From Oscillospiraceae bacterium (GTDB taxonomy: Bacteria; Bacillota; Clostridia; Oscillospirales; Ruminococcaceae), in the NCBI GenBank assembly GCA_003531585.1, contig DQFX01000020.1:21916-85915 (forward strand): a DNA stretch of 64,000 nt, given 5' to 3'. Every line of letters starts with the position of its first letter. Positions within the stretch are counted from its first letter, which is position 1. The position numbers and the translations under genes were made by a program. Positions 50,057-58,491 of the stretch are shown here, in pieces. The notes below the pieces were generated by a model. It had not been told where the DNA came from. It did not search any database and was given only the letters and a program-made list of their open reading frames with translations.

Positions 50057-51526
50057 ATGATATATCACAATCCCGTGCTGAAAGGCTTCTACCCCGACCC
50101 GAGCGTGTGCTCCTACAATGGAAAGTACTACATGGTGTGTAGCTCGTTCCAGTATTTCCCCGGAGTTCCGCTGTTCGAAAGCTCAGACCTCGTTAACTGG
50201 AAGCAGATAGGCTACGTGCTCACCAGACCCAGCCAGGTAATGCTCGATAAGATCAATAGCTCCGGCGGAGTTTTCGCGCCGACTATCCGCTGCAGCAACG
50301 GCAGGTTCTACATGGTGACCACTAACGACACCACCCACCAGAATTTCTACGTTTACACCGACGATATCTACGGCGAGTGGTCAGAGCCGATATACGTCGA
50401 TCAGGGCGGTATCGATCCGTCGCTGTTCTTTGAGGACGGCCGCACATACTTCATGAGCAACGGCGCCGATGATAACGGCGTCGGGGGAGTGGTTCAGTGC
50501 GAAATCGACCTAGCCACCGGAAAGAAGCTCTCCCCAAGCCGCTGCATCTGGCAGGGCTCCGGCGGACGCTACCTTGAAAGCCCGCATCTCTACAAGATAA
50601 ATGGAGTTTACTACCTCATGGCTGCGGAGGGCGGCACAGAGTACGGCCACATGATAACCTGCGCCCGCGCTGATTCCGTCTGGGGAAAATTCGAGGGCAA
50701 CCCGAAGAATCCGGTTCTCACCAACCGCAACAAGGCTCCGTTCATCATTCAGGGAATAGGTCACGGCGACCTTGTCCAGGACGAATATGGCGACTGGCAT
50801 GTGCTGTCCCTGGGATTCCGTCAGCAGCATATCTGGAGACCCTACCACCACCTTGGACGCGAGGTGTTCCTCACGCCGGTGAAGTTCGGGGAGGACGGCT
50901 GGTTCACCTGCGGAAACGACGGCACCACAGATGAGAGCTACGAAATAAAGGGCGATTTCACCCAGAACGAGCAGCGGGTTTTCACTTTCGCGAACACCTC
51001 CTGGGACAAGGAGTGGTGCTTCATGCGCCGCCCTGTCATGGAAAACTACGAGCTGTCAGACGACAAGGCGGTGCTGCACGGCTCGGATATCACGCTCGAC
51101 GACGTGGATTCCCCTACATTCATTGCAATGCACCAGCGTGATTTCAACATGGAAATGACCTCCACTGTGAAGCTGACCGGAAGCGCGGGCGCTGTCGGAG
51201 GACTTACCGTGCTCATCACCGAAAACGAGCATTACGATATTCTCCTTGAAAAGTCGGAGAGCGGCTGCAAGGCGGTACTCATGCTGAACATCGGCGGAAT
51301 AAAGCACCGCCAGAACGAGCTTCCCATCGGCGGCGACTCTGCAAAGCTCACGATAAAGGCTGACAATTACGGCTACAGCTTCTTCTGCGGAGAGGTTCAG
51401 CTCGGATACGGAAGCACAAAGTATCTTTCAAGCGAGGTCGCGGAGGGCTTCACAGGCGTAATGACCGGACTTTACGCGGCTCGCGGAACCGCAGAGTTCA
51501 CCGGATTCGAGTGCAAATACAATTAA
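50057..51526 (+). CDS. GH43 family glycosidase (beta-xylosidase/arabinofuranosidase type)
   Basis: A 489-residue enzyme without a signal peptide, so it acts on imported oligosaccharides. The start at ATG 50057 follows AAAGGA by 9 bases. Five-bladed propeller catalytic residues are visible: general base Asp in FYPDPSVCSYNGKYYMV, the pKa-modulating Asp in GGIDPSLFFEDG and the acid Glu in GRYLESPHLYKINGVYYLM. A C-terminal beta-sandwich of the GH43 accessory type (about 300-489) includes FIAMHQRDFNMEMTSTV. It probably releases xylose or arabinose from hemicellulose fragments, which would be the inducer acting on the TetR-type protein. Confidence 0.92.
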   Translation: MIYHNPVLKGFYPDPSVCSYNGKYYMVCSSFQYFPGVPLFESSDLVNWKQIGYVLTRPSQVMLDKINSSGGVFAPTIRCSNGRFYMVTTNDTTHQNFYVYTDDIYGEWSEPIYVDQGGIDPSLFFEDGRTYFMSNGADDNGVGGVVQCEIDLATGKKLSPSRCIWQGSGGRYLESPHLYKINGVYYLMAAEGGTEYGHMITCARADSVWGKFEGNPKNPVLTNRNKAPFIIQGIGHGDLVQDEYGDWHVLSLGFRQQHIWRPYHHLGREVFLTPVKFGEDGWFTCGNDGTTDESYEIKGDFTQNEQRVFTFANTSWDKEWCFMRRPVMENYELSDDKAVLHGSDITLDDVDSPTFIAMHQRDFNMEMTSTVKLTGSAGAVGGLTVLITENEHYDILLEKSESGCKAVLMLNIGGIKHRQNELPIGGDSAKLTIKADNYGYSFFCGEVQLGYGSTKYLSSEVAEGFTGVMTGLYAARGTAEFTGFECKYN

Positions 51527-51530
51527 AATT

Positions 51531-51562
51531 ACAGGGCTGAGTACGACCTCAGCCCTGTTTTG
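51531..51562 (+). terminator. Terminator of the GH43 gene
   Basis: ACAGGGCTGAG (51531-51541) pairs with CTCAGCCCTGT (51548-51558), then TTTT. It may also face the birA end. Confidence 0.85.
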
Positions 51563-51589
51563 ATATTATTGCACGTACAGTACCAGAAT

Positions 51590-52552
51590 TTAATTGAATC
51601 CTCCGGTGATGGATATCTCGCCGGAGCGCAGCGTTTCAATTCCCGATGAAGTTTCAATAACAAGGCAGCCCCTGTCGTCGATTTTCAGAGCCTTTCCGGT
51701 GCGCTCTGCGCCGCCCTGCCGGAACGTTACCTCACGCCCCAGGACCAGCGAGCGGCTGCGGTATTTCTCCAGCAGCTCGCGCGACGAGGGATCCTCGGCG
51801 TAGTCGAGCAGCCTGCATGCGATGTCAGCGCAGAGACGGCTTCGCTCCGCGAACACTCCCACCGAACCTGCGATTCCGGATATCTCCTCCGGGAATTTTT
51901 CCGTGCTGATGTTCACGCCGATCCCGACTATCACGGATTCAGCCATGCCGCTTTCGAAGTCGCTCATTGCCTCGGTGAGTATCCCGGAGACCTTCCTGCC
52001 GGAGCAGAAAATGTCGTTCACCCACTTTATTCCAGCGTGAACGCCGCACACGGATTCCAGGCTGTCAATAATGGCGCACGCCGCCGCCATCGTTATCCCC
52101 ATGCAGTCGGAAAGCGGCTTCTGTGGCTTTAGCAGCACGCTCATGTAAAGTCCCGTGTTCGCCGGGGAATAGAACGGCTTCCCGAACCTGCCGCGCCCTG
52201 CGGTCTGCTCGTTGGCGGCGATGAGAGTTCCGTGTGGCATTCCGCGCAGCGCCGCCGCCTTTGCCTCGGTATTCGTGGAGCTTGCGCTGCGGAACACCTC
52301 CACCGGTATTCCGCGGTATTTTTCCGTCAGGTGCAGGCGTATCCCCTCCGCGGTCAGTACGTCGCTGCCGCTTTCCAGCATGTATCCCCGGTTCGTCCCC
52401 GCAGAGATGCTGTAGCCCTCGTCCTGGAGCTGCTTCACGGCTTTCCATACCGCCGCGCGGGATACCCCCAGGCGGTCGGCAAGCTCCTGCCCGGATACTG
52501 CCGTACCGCGGCTCTGCTCAAGTATCAAGGCTATCTCGTTCTTTATCGCCAT
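51590..52552 (-). CDS. birA: Biotin-protein ligase / biotin repressor BirA
   Basis: A 320-residue bifunctional protein starting MAIKNEIALILEQSRG at ATG 52552. The N-terminal winged helix (about 10-65, VSGQELADRLGVSRAAVWKAVKQL) marks the DNA-binding type. The catalytic domain has the biotin-binding GRGRFGKPFYSPANTGLYMSV (about 122-142), GIKWVNDIFCSGRKVSGIL (about 182-200) and a C-terminal SH3-like cap. It attaches biotin to carboxylase subunits and probably represses biotin genes elsewhere. GGGGG precedes the start. Confidence 0.92.
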   Translation of the reverse strand: MAIKNEIALILEQSRGTAVSGQELADRLGVSRAAVWKAVKQLQDEGYSISAGTNRGYMLESGSDVLTAEGIRLHLTEKYRGIPVEVFRSASSTNTEAKAAALRGMPHGTLIAANEQTAGRGRFGKPFYSPANTGLYMSVLLKPQKPLSDCMGITMAAACAIIDSLESVCGVHAGIKWVNDIFCSGRKVSGILTEAMSDFESGMAESVIVGIGVNISTEKFPEEISGIAGSVGVFAERSRLCADIACRLLDYAEDPSSRELLEKYRSRSLVLGREVTFRQGGAERTGKALKIDDRGCLVIETSSGIETLRSGEISITGGFN

Positions 52553-52647
52553 CGTTTTCCCCCCGATCTGTCCTGCTCTATTATATACCATTATTCCGGA
52601 TTTTTCAAGGTCTGACCGCACCGCTGCGACTTTTTTTCACAAACCAC

Positions 52648-52676
52648 TTGATTTTTTCCGCAGAATAGAGTATAAT
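52648..52676 (+). promoter_or_regulatory. Promoter of the SRP RNA gene
   Basis: TTGATT (52648-52653), 17 bases, TATAAT (52671-52676). It drives the SRP RNA and probably dnaX beyond it. Confidence 0.78.
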
Positions 52677-52709
52677 AGTAAGGTAAGTACAAAACAACAA
52701 TGAATAAAT

Positions 52710-52833
52710 GCTCTCGCTTATGGGGACAGACCCTGTGCAACAGAGTGCTGTGAACCATGTCAGGCGGGGAACCGAGCAGCATTAAGCGGATTTCTCTGTG
52801 TGCCGCAGTCAGCCTGTTCCCATAATCGAGGGC
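52710..52833 (+). ncRNA. ffs: Signal recognition particle RNA (small type)
   Basis: The Ffh-binding region of helix 8 is clear: CCATGTCAGG (from 52755) and GAGCAGCATTAAG (from about 52774). The outer ends pair: GCTCTCGCTTATGGGGACAG (from 52710) with the complementary CTGTTCCCATAATCGAGGGC (ending 52833). At about 124 nt it lacks the Alu domain of the Bacillus form. It lies just ahead of dnaX, as scr does in B. subtilis. TTTATATTTTT after the last stem may be its terminator. It forms the core of protein targeting to the membrane with Ffh. Confidence 0.9.
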
Positions 52834-52869
52834 ATTTATATTTTTGCTTATCAGAACGGGGGTGCGGCT

Positions 52870-55173
52870 GTGTATCTGGCATTATATAGAAAATACCGTC
52901 CGAGAACGTTCGATGACGTTATTTCCCAGCCTGAGATAGTCACCACGCTGAAAAACCAGATAGCCGAGGGGCAGAACGCCCACGCATACCTGTTCACCGG
53001 AAGCCGCGGCACCGGCAAGACCACCTGCGCGAAGATACTCGCAATGGCGCTGAACTGCAAACACCCGGCAGGCGGAAATCCCTGCCTTGAGTGCGAAAGC
53101 TGCCGCGAGATAGCCAACGATGAAACCACTGATATCGTCGAGCTGGACGCTGCCAGCAACAGCGGCGTCAGCGACGTTCACGAGCTTCAGGACCAGCTTG
53201 CGTACACGCCGGTTAGCTGTAAGTACCGCGTGTATATCCTCGACGAGGTGCACATGCTTTCTACGGCGGCGTTCAACGCGCTGCTGAAAACTATAGAGGA
53301 GCCTCCGGCGCATGTTATCTTCATTCTCGCGACCACGGAGCTTCACAAGGTTCCCGCGACGATACTTTCCCGCTGCCAGCGGTTCGAGTTCCGCAGGATT
53401 GAGATCGCGGACAGTTCCGCAAGGCTGCTCAGCATAGCTCAGCAGGAGGGGGTCTCCCTTACTCAGGAGGCTGCGGACATGATATCCCGGCTCTCCGACG
53501 GCGGAATGCGCGACGCGCTTTCCCTGCTCGACCGCTGTATCGCAGTCAGCCGCGACGTCACCGAGGACACCGTAAGGAGCTGCGCAGGCGTCGCCGACAA
53601 TCATCATCTGTATCAGCTCGCAGAAATGACCGCTGCACGGAACATTCCCGGGTGTATTCAGCTCCTGAGCCAGCTCTACAAGGGCGGTAAGGACATCGCC
53701 CGCGTGATGGACGAGCTCGGCGGAGTATTCCGCGACCTTATGATAAACAAGAGCGCTCCGGCTGAGAAGTCGCTGCTCTCTGCAATGCCGCACGATTATC
53801 CAGAGATAGAACGCCTTGCCGGGCTGTTTTCCCTCGAGGATATCCTCCGCTGCCTGACCCTTATCCAGGAATGCACAGACGGTATTGCGAAGTCCCGCAG
53901 CCGCAAGACGCTCGCAGAAATGTGCTTCGTGAAGCTCTGCACAGGGGCGCCAACGGCGGCTCAGACCGCTCAGCTTGCACAGGCGGCTCAGATAGGGCAG
54001 GCTGGACAGGTTGGACAGGTCGGAACGATCGGACAGTCTGGAACGGCTCCGCAGACGGCGCAGAACTACCGACAGTTCGAAAGCAAGCCGATGGGAAGCG
54101 AGTTCACTCCGATTCCCGATGAAAAGCTCGACCCCAGGCGCGCCGCAACGGTGAACAAGCTACGCGAGATATTCGCGCAGAATGAATCGGCTCCCGCAGA
54201 GCCAGCCAAACCGGCCGCTCAGGCTGTTGAGGCTCCGAAACCCGCAGAGGCTCCGAAGCCGGTTCAACAGGCTCAGCCGTCTCCTGCGGACGAACTTCCG
54301 TTTGATATCGACGGAGCTGTGAAGGCTCCACAGGCTGCGAAGCCCGCTGAAACTCCAAAGCCTGCGCCGAAGAGTAATCCCGTGAAATTCCCCGAGCCCG
54401 TACCCGGGAACGAGATACCGTTCGATATTTCCGAGCCGCCCGCTGCTGTGAAAACGCCTGAGCCAGCGAGCCGCAAGCCCGCTGAGGTTCCGAAACCTAC
54501 AGCCACGTCACCAACAGCGCCTATAGCGCCGGCAGAGCCGTTTGAAGCTCCCATGCCGGAGCTTAACAGCGCTCCCGCAGCTATGGAATTTGATTTCGCA
54601 CCGCCGCCGGAGGAACCCCCGATGGAGTTCGTTCCGCAGCGTGAGTTTGCTACAGCCCCCGAGCCGGCAGCGCCCGCTCCGAAACCCGCGACTGCGGCAG
54701 AAACGTCCGCTGTTCCAAAAGCGCACAGCGAAACGAGCGCCGCAAAACCGGTGAAGCAGAAGCCTGAACCGAAGCCGGAGCCTGAATCAAAGCAGGAGCC
54801 GAAATCCGCTGAAAAAGCAGATACCACCGCTTCCGCCGGATACACCAAGCTGGACAGCATAACCCAGCCGGAATGGGAGCAGATAATAGAAAAGGTGTCA
54901 AGTCCGCTGTATGCCGCCATGCTTGACGGCTCAACGGCGCTGGTCAACAGCGACGGCGTGCTTGAGATACACACCGGAAATCTCATGCTGCAGGGCATGA
55001 TAAGCGACGGCTACCAGGATCTCGAAAGGGAGCTTGGCGGGGCTTTCGGGAAGAAAGTCCGTGCGCTGGTGGTCGGCGAAGAACTGGAAAACACAGCCGA
55101 GGACAAAGACCTCCCTGTGAAAGAGCTGCTGGATAAAGCACGGCGGCTCAATATAGAAGTTGACATTAAGTGA
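52870..55173 (+). CDS. dnaX: DNA polymerase III subunits gamma/tau
   Basis: A 767-residue clamp-loader subunit starting MYLALYRKYRPRTFDDVISQPE at GTG 52870; GGGGGTG precedes it by 6 bases, whereas the longer reading from 52798 overlaps the SRP RNA. Motifs: Walker A GSRGTGKTTCAK, zinc cysteines C...C..C..C (about 68-82), Walker B YILDEVHML and sensor ILSRCQRFEF. A Pro/Ala-rich region (about 375-650) links to the tau C-terminal domain (LDSITQPEWEQIIEKVSSPLYAAML). It loads the sliding clamp at the replication fork. It forms an operon with ybaB and recR. Confidence 0.96.
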   Translation: MYLALYRKYRPRTFDDVISQPEIVTTLKNQIAEGQNAHAYLFTGSRGTGKTTCAKILAMALNCKHPAGGNPCLECESCREIANDETTDIVELDAASNSGVSDVHELQDQLAYTPVSCKYRVYILDEVHMLSTAAFNALLKTIEEPPAHVIFILATTELHKVPATILSRCQRFEFRRIEIADSSARLLSIAQQEGVSLTQEAADMISRLSDGGMRDALSLLDRCIAVSRDVTEDTVRSCAGVADNHHLYQLAEMTAARNIPGCIQLLSQLYKGGKDIARVMDELGGVFRDLMINKSAPAEKSLLSAMPHDYPEIERLAGLFSLEDILRCLTLIQECTDGIAKSRSRKTLAEMCFVKLCTGAPTAAQTAQLAQAAQIGQAGQVGQVGTIGQSGTAPQTAQNYRQFESKPMGSEFTPIPDEKLDPRRAATVNKLREIFAQNESAPAEPAKPAAQAVEAPKPAEAPKPVQQAQPSPADELPFDIDGAVKAPQAAKPAETPKPAPKSNPVKFPEPVPGNEIPFDISEPPAAVKTPEPASRKPAEVPKPTATSPTAPIAPAEPFEAPMPELNSAPAAMEFDFAPPPEEPPMEFVPQREFATAPEPAAPAPKPATAAETSAVPKAHSETSAAKPVKQKPEPKPEPESKQEPKSAEKADTTASAGYTKLDSITQPEWEQIIEKVSSPLYAAMLDGSTALVNSDGVLEIHTGNLMLQGMISDGYQDLERELGGAFGKKVRALVVGEELENTAEDKDLPVKELLDKARRLNIEVDIK

Positions 55174-55189
55174 AAGGATAATTACCGAC

Positions 55190-55537
55190 ATGAAAGCAAG
55201 ATTACCGCAGGGATATCAGAATTCCGCTCCCAACATGAACCAGATGGTCAGAAAGGCACAGAAGATGCAGGAGGACATCGGCAAGATCCAGGAAGAGCTT
55301 GCTGTCAAGGAGTTCACAAAGCAGGTAGGCGGCGGAGCGATCGAGCTGGTGATGACCGGCGACAAGCAGCTCAAGTCCGTTACTATCAAGCCGGAGGTCG
55401 TTGACCCCGAGGATATCGAGATGCTTCAGGATCTTATCATCAGCGGCGTAAACGAGATTCTCAAGGAAGTTGACGATTACGGCGCAGCTGAGATGGAAAA
55501 GGTTACCGGCGGCGTTTCCTTCCCCGGCTTCATCTGA
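55190..55537 (+). CDS. ybaB: YbaB/EbfC-family nucleoid-associated protein
   Basis: A 115-residue DNA-binding protein starting MKARLPQGYQ at ATG 55190, with AAAGGAT upstream. The family core is MNQMVRKAQKMQEDIGKIQEEL, followed by GGGAIELVMTGDKQLKSVTIKPEVVDPEDIEMLQDLI and GGVSFPGF at the end. It sits between dnaX and recR, the conserved location. It binds DNA as a dimer and may help recR-linked repair. Confidence 0.95.
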   Translation: MKARLPQGYQNSAPNMNQMVRKAQKMQEDIGKIQEELAVKEFTKQVGGGAIELVMTGDKQLKSVTIKPEVVDPEDIEMLQDLIISGVNEILKEVDDYGAAEMEKVTGGVSFPGFI

Positions 55538-55560
55538 TCGCCCACAAGAAAATAATTCAC

Positions 55561-55590
55561 GGGCGGGTCTTTCGGATCCGCCCATTTTAT
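55561..55590 (+). terminator. Intercistronic terminator or attenuator before comEC
   Basis: GGGCGGGT (55561-55568) pairs with ATCCGCCC (55576-55583, one G-T pair), loop CTTTCGG, then ATTTTAT. It ends 4 bases before the comEC start codon, leaving no room for a Shine-Dalgarno site. Confidence 0.6.
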
Positions 55591-55594
55591 CTGT

Positions 55595-57580
55595 ATGAAC
55601 GAAAAGATCACAGCAGAACTCGACCTCCCCGGGGTGGGACTTGGCGCGGGAGTTACCGTCGGCTGCCTTCTCGCGTGTTATTCCGAGCCAATGGTTCGGT
55701 GCGTATGGCTTTTTATTGCGGCGGCTGTTCTGGCGTTCTCGCTGTTCACAGGGAAACGCAGATTCCTGGCGGCGGGGCTTCTGCTCGGGCTTGTCAGCAT
55801 GACGGTCTATCAGACCTGGTACGCCGGGTCGCTTCAGGCGCTCGCAGGGAGCGGGATACGTGCGCAATGCCGCATAATCAGCGTGAATTACTCCAACGAT
55901 CGTTGGTCGGCAGGAAGAGCGCTGTGCGTCCTTGACGGAAAACCCGCGCTCATAGATATTACGTGTGATTCCGTGCTTGACGTGGGCGATATAATCGACG
56001 GCGAACTTCTCCTTGAAACAGCCGAACAGGGAATTTTCACGTTCTCGGACGGCGTTGTGCTTTCCGGCGAGGTAACGGAGCTTCACAGCCGCAGTTCAGA
56101 TTTCAGCCTGCTGTATCATCTCGGGAATCTCCGCAGCAAAGCCGCTGAGCGGTTCGACAGGATCGGCGGCGACGAAGCGGAGCTATGCAAGGGACTGGTG
56201 CTAGGGATCAAGGACGGCTTCTCGTATGAGCTGCGGCGGGATATCCTGCAAAGCGGAGTAAGCTACATGACCGCCGTTTCAGGAGCTCACATCACAATTT
56301 TCATTGCTGTTCTCTGCGAGCTTTTCGGTAAGCGCAGGCGCAGACTGACCTCAATTGTTTCATTTGCGGCGGTGCTGCTTATGATGGCGATGTTCGGCTT
56401 CTCCGCTTCGGTGGTTCGCTCAGGGATAATGCTTATGATAACGCAGAGCGCGCCTCTGTTCTGCCGCAGGACCGACGTCCTGAATTCGCTTTGCGCCGCG
56501 CTTCTGCTCATGACGGTATTGACTCCCTTCGCCGCGGCTGACCCGGCGCTGCTGATGTCCGCACTGGGCGTTTTCGGAGCCGCTGTCGCCGGACCTGCGC
56601 TCAACAGTATCCGCAGATTCGGCTGGGAACGCTTCGCGGTCGCTGCAAAGCTCAAGGAAGCCGCCACGGTATCGCTCTGTGCGATGGTGTGCGTGCTCCC
56701 GGTCAGCGTTTCGGCGTTCGGAGGCTTCTCCCTCGCGGAGATACCTGCTTCCGTTGCGCTCACGCCGTTCTTTTCAGCGGGTCTGCCGCTTGGCGTGATC
56801 TACGCTGTAAGCGGGATTCCTGGACTTATGATCCCGCTTCGGGCGGTTATGAGCTGCTTTCGTAGTATCCTTGGATTTTTCGGCGGCATGAATGGTGCGT
56901 GGCTTCCATGTGAAAACCGCTTCGCTGTTCTGGCGGCACTGCTGGCTCCCGTACTGCTTGTGACGTTCATTTACGCCGCTGATCACGCGCGGAAGGCTCT
57001 CTGGGCATTCTTGCTGGATATTCTGCTTATGCTGTGTCTGAGTTTCTCAGATATTGCGTCGCGCCAGCGTATTGATTTCGTTTCGGACGGGAATTCCGGT
57101 GCGGCGGTGGCTTGCTCGGGGAGGAGCGCGGCTGTCCTGATAAGCGGAAAAAGCGCCTGCACGGAGCAGCTCTTCCGGCTGATGACACGGGAGGGAATCA
57201 CGCAAATCGGCGTGATAAACGCTCCGCAGCTCGAATTTTCCGAGCTTTCCGGGCTTGAGAAGATGCTCAGGGCGATACCTGCGGAATACGTAATGCTTTC
57301 CGATGAATGCCTTACAGCGGCAAAGGAATTGAAGTCCTCCGCGGACGCTGAATTCCTCGCGGCTGAGGACGTTATGGAGATAAGCGGTATCACCATGGCA
57401 TGCGCTAAATCGGGGAGTGAGATTCCGGCGGATATCGTGTTATACTACGGTTATACGCGCTCCGAGCCGGAGATTTCAGGAGCCGCCGGGCTTGCGCTGT
57501 ACGCTTCGTCAAGGCAGGAGATTATCCCCGATGGAGCTTTTAATATCCACGACCAGACTTTCAGAATAGATTTAAAATAA
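55595..57580 (+). CDS. ComEC/Rec2-family membrane protein with degenerate hydrolase domain
   Basis: A 661-residue protein with about ten membrane helices. An N-terminal DUF4131-like region (about 1-165) precedes the competence core with SGVSYMTAVSGAHITIFIAVL (about 225-245) and the helices up to 480. In ComEC the C-terminus is a metallo-beta-lactamase domain; here about 170 residues remain (RIDFVSDGNSGAAVAC, GVINAPQLEFSELSGLEKM) without the HxHxDH metal motif. So the nuclease function is probably lost. The start at ATG 55595 has no ribosome site. It lies between ybaB and recR. Confidence 0.82.
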   Translation: MNEKITAELDLPGVGLGAGVTVGCLLACYSEPMVRCVWLFIAAAVLAFSLFTGKRRFLAAGLLLGLVSMTVYQTWYAGSLQALAGSGIRAQCRIISVNYSNDRWSAGRALCVLDGKPALIDITCDSVLDVGDIIDGELLLETAEQGIFTFSDGVVLSGEVTELHSRSSDFSLLYHLGNLRSKAAERFDRIGGDEAELCKGLVLGIKDGFSYELRRDILQSGVSYMTAVSGAHITIFIAVLCELFGKRRRRLTSIVSFAAVLLMMAMFGFSASVVRSGIMLMITQSAPLFCRRTDVLNSLCAALLLMTVLTPFAAADPALLMSALGVFGAAVAGPALNSIRRFGWERFAVAAKLKEAATVSLCAMVCVLPVSVSAFGGFSLAEIPASVALTPFFSAGLPLGVIYAVSGIPGLMIPLRAVMSCFRSILGFFGGMNGAWLPCENRFAVLAALLAPVLLVTFIYAADHARKALWAFLLDILLMLCLSFSDIASRQRIDFVSDGNSGAAVACSGRSAAVLISGKSACTEQLFRLMTREGITQIGVINAPQLEFSELSGLEKMLRAIPAEYVMLSDECLTAAKELKSSADAEFLAAEDVMEISGITMACAKSGSEIPADIVLYYGYTRSEPEISGAAGLALYASSRQEIIPDGAFNIHDQTFRIDLK

Positions 57581-57589
57581 GGAGACAAT

Positions 57590-58186
57590 ATGGCTGAATT
57601 TATATCCGCTCCGCTGGCGCTTGCCGCAGAGCAATTCGCGAAACTGCCGGGAATCGGCATAAAGACGGCGCAGCGCCTTGCGTATTACATGCTTAACCTC
57701 CCTCCACACGAGGTCAAGGAGTTTGCAGACGCGCTTGTACGCGCCCGCAATGGAGTACAGCTTTGCAGCTGCTGCCAGAACTTCACCGACCGGGAGGTCT
57801 GCGAGATATGCTCCGACGAGCAGCGCGACAAGTCGGTGATATGCGTGGTGGAATCCCCGAAGGACGTTTCAGCGTTTGAGCGCTCCGGCGGCTACGAGGG
57901 GGTATACCATGTGCTGCACGGGCTTCTTTCCCCGATGGACGGAGTTTCCGCCGAGGATCTGAAAATCAAGGAGCTTATGGCAAGGCTTACCGATGTGCGC
58001 GAGGTCATAATGGCGACCAACCCCACAGTTGAGGGCGAGGCCACCGCAGTGTACATCAGCCGACTTATAAAGCCCATGGGTATCAAGGTGTCGCGGCTTG
58101 CTTACGGACTTCCCGCAGGAAGCGCGCTGGAATTCGCGGACGACGTTACGCTCATGAAGGCGCTTGAGAACCGCAGCGTTCTCTGA
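57590..58186 (+). CDS. recR: Recombination mediator protein RecR
   Basis: A 198-residue ring-forming repair protein. It has an N-terminal helix-hairpin-helix (LPGIGIKTAQRLAYYML, about 18-34), a four-cysteine zinc site (C.CC...C..C, about 58-75) and a Toprim domain (CVVESPKDVSAFERSGGYEGVYHVLHG, NPTVEGEATAVYI). The C-terminal Walker-like segment VSRLAYGLPAGSALEFAD is typical. It works with RecF/RecO to load RecA at gaps. GGAGA precedes the ATG, 9 bases after comEC. Confidence 0.96.
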   Translation: MAEFISAPLALAAEQFAKLPGIGIKTAQRLAYYMLNLPPHEVKEFADALVRARNGVQLCSCCQNFTDREVCEICSDEQRDKSVICVVESPKDVSAFERSGGYEGVYHVLHGLLSPMDGVSAEDLKIKELMARLTDVREVIMATNPTVEGEATAVYISRLIKPMGIKVSRLAYGLPAGSALEFADDVTLMKALENRSVL

Positions 58187-58491
58187 TCTTCACGAAAAAA
58201 AGATCCCGCAGACCGTAACGGCTGCGGGAAAGATAATGTGTAAGTCTGCACGAAAAAAGGAAGGAAAACGTACAGACCCTTGATGAATCAATCATCATAA
58301 AAAGGGGAGGTAGGTTATGTGAACGCCGCTTTCGCGGCAGCTTGTCGGCAGGTACCCTAACCTTTAAGGTTTCTGCTGTGATTATATAATACACCCCATG
58401 TATGAATTTGGGGTAACGGCTATGTGAAATCATGGTGAAATTCACCAGTGTGTTTTTTCACTAAGCCACAGAAAAAAGAAAGAGTGATAAA
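58187..58491 (+). promoter_or_regulatory. Structured leader region before the MATE gene
   Basis: Contains several inverted repeats: TCCCGCAG/CTGCGGGA (58203-58229), GCCGC-TTTC-GCGGC (58324-58338), AGGTTA (58312)/TAACCT (58358) enclosing it, and the palindrome AACCTTTAAGGTT (58359-58371), then TATAAT near 58384. AAAAGGGGAGGTAGG (from about 58297) faintly recalls the start of manganese-type riboswitches, but the rest does not fit. A regulatory RNA or attenuator upstream of the exporter is possible. Confidence 0.35.

Noticed and set aside
58297..58372. Manganese (yybP-ykoY) riboswitch
   Set aside because: Only the opening AAAAGGGGAG resembles it; the conserved loops and closing stem do not match.
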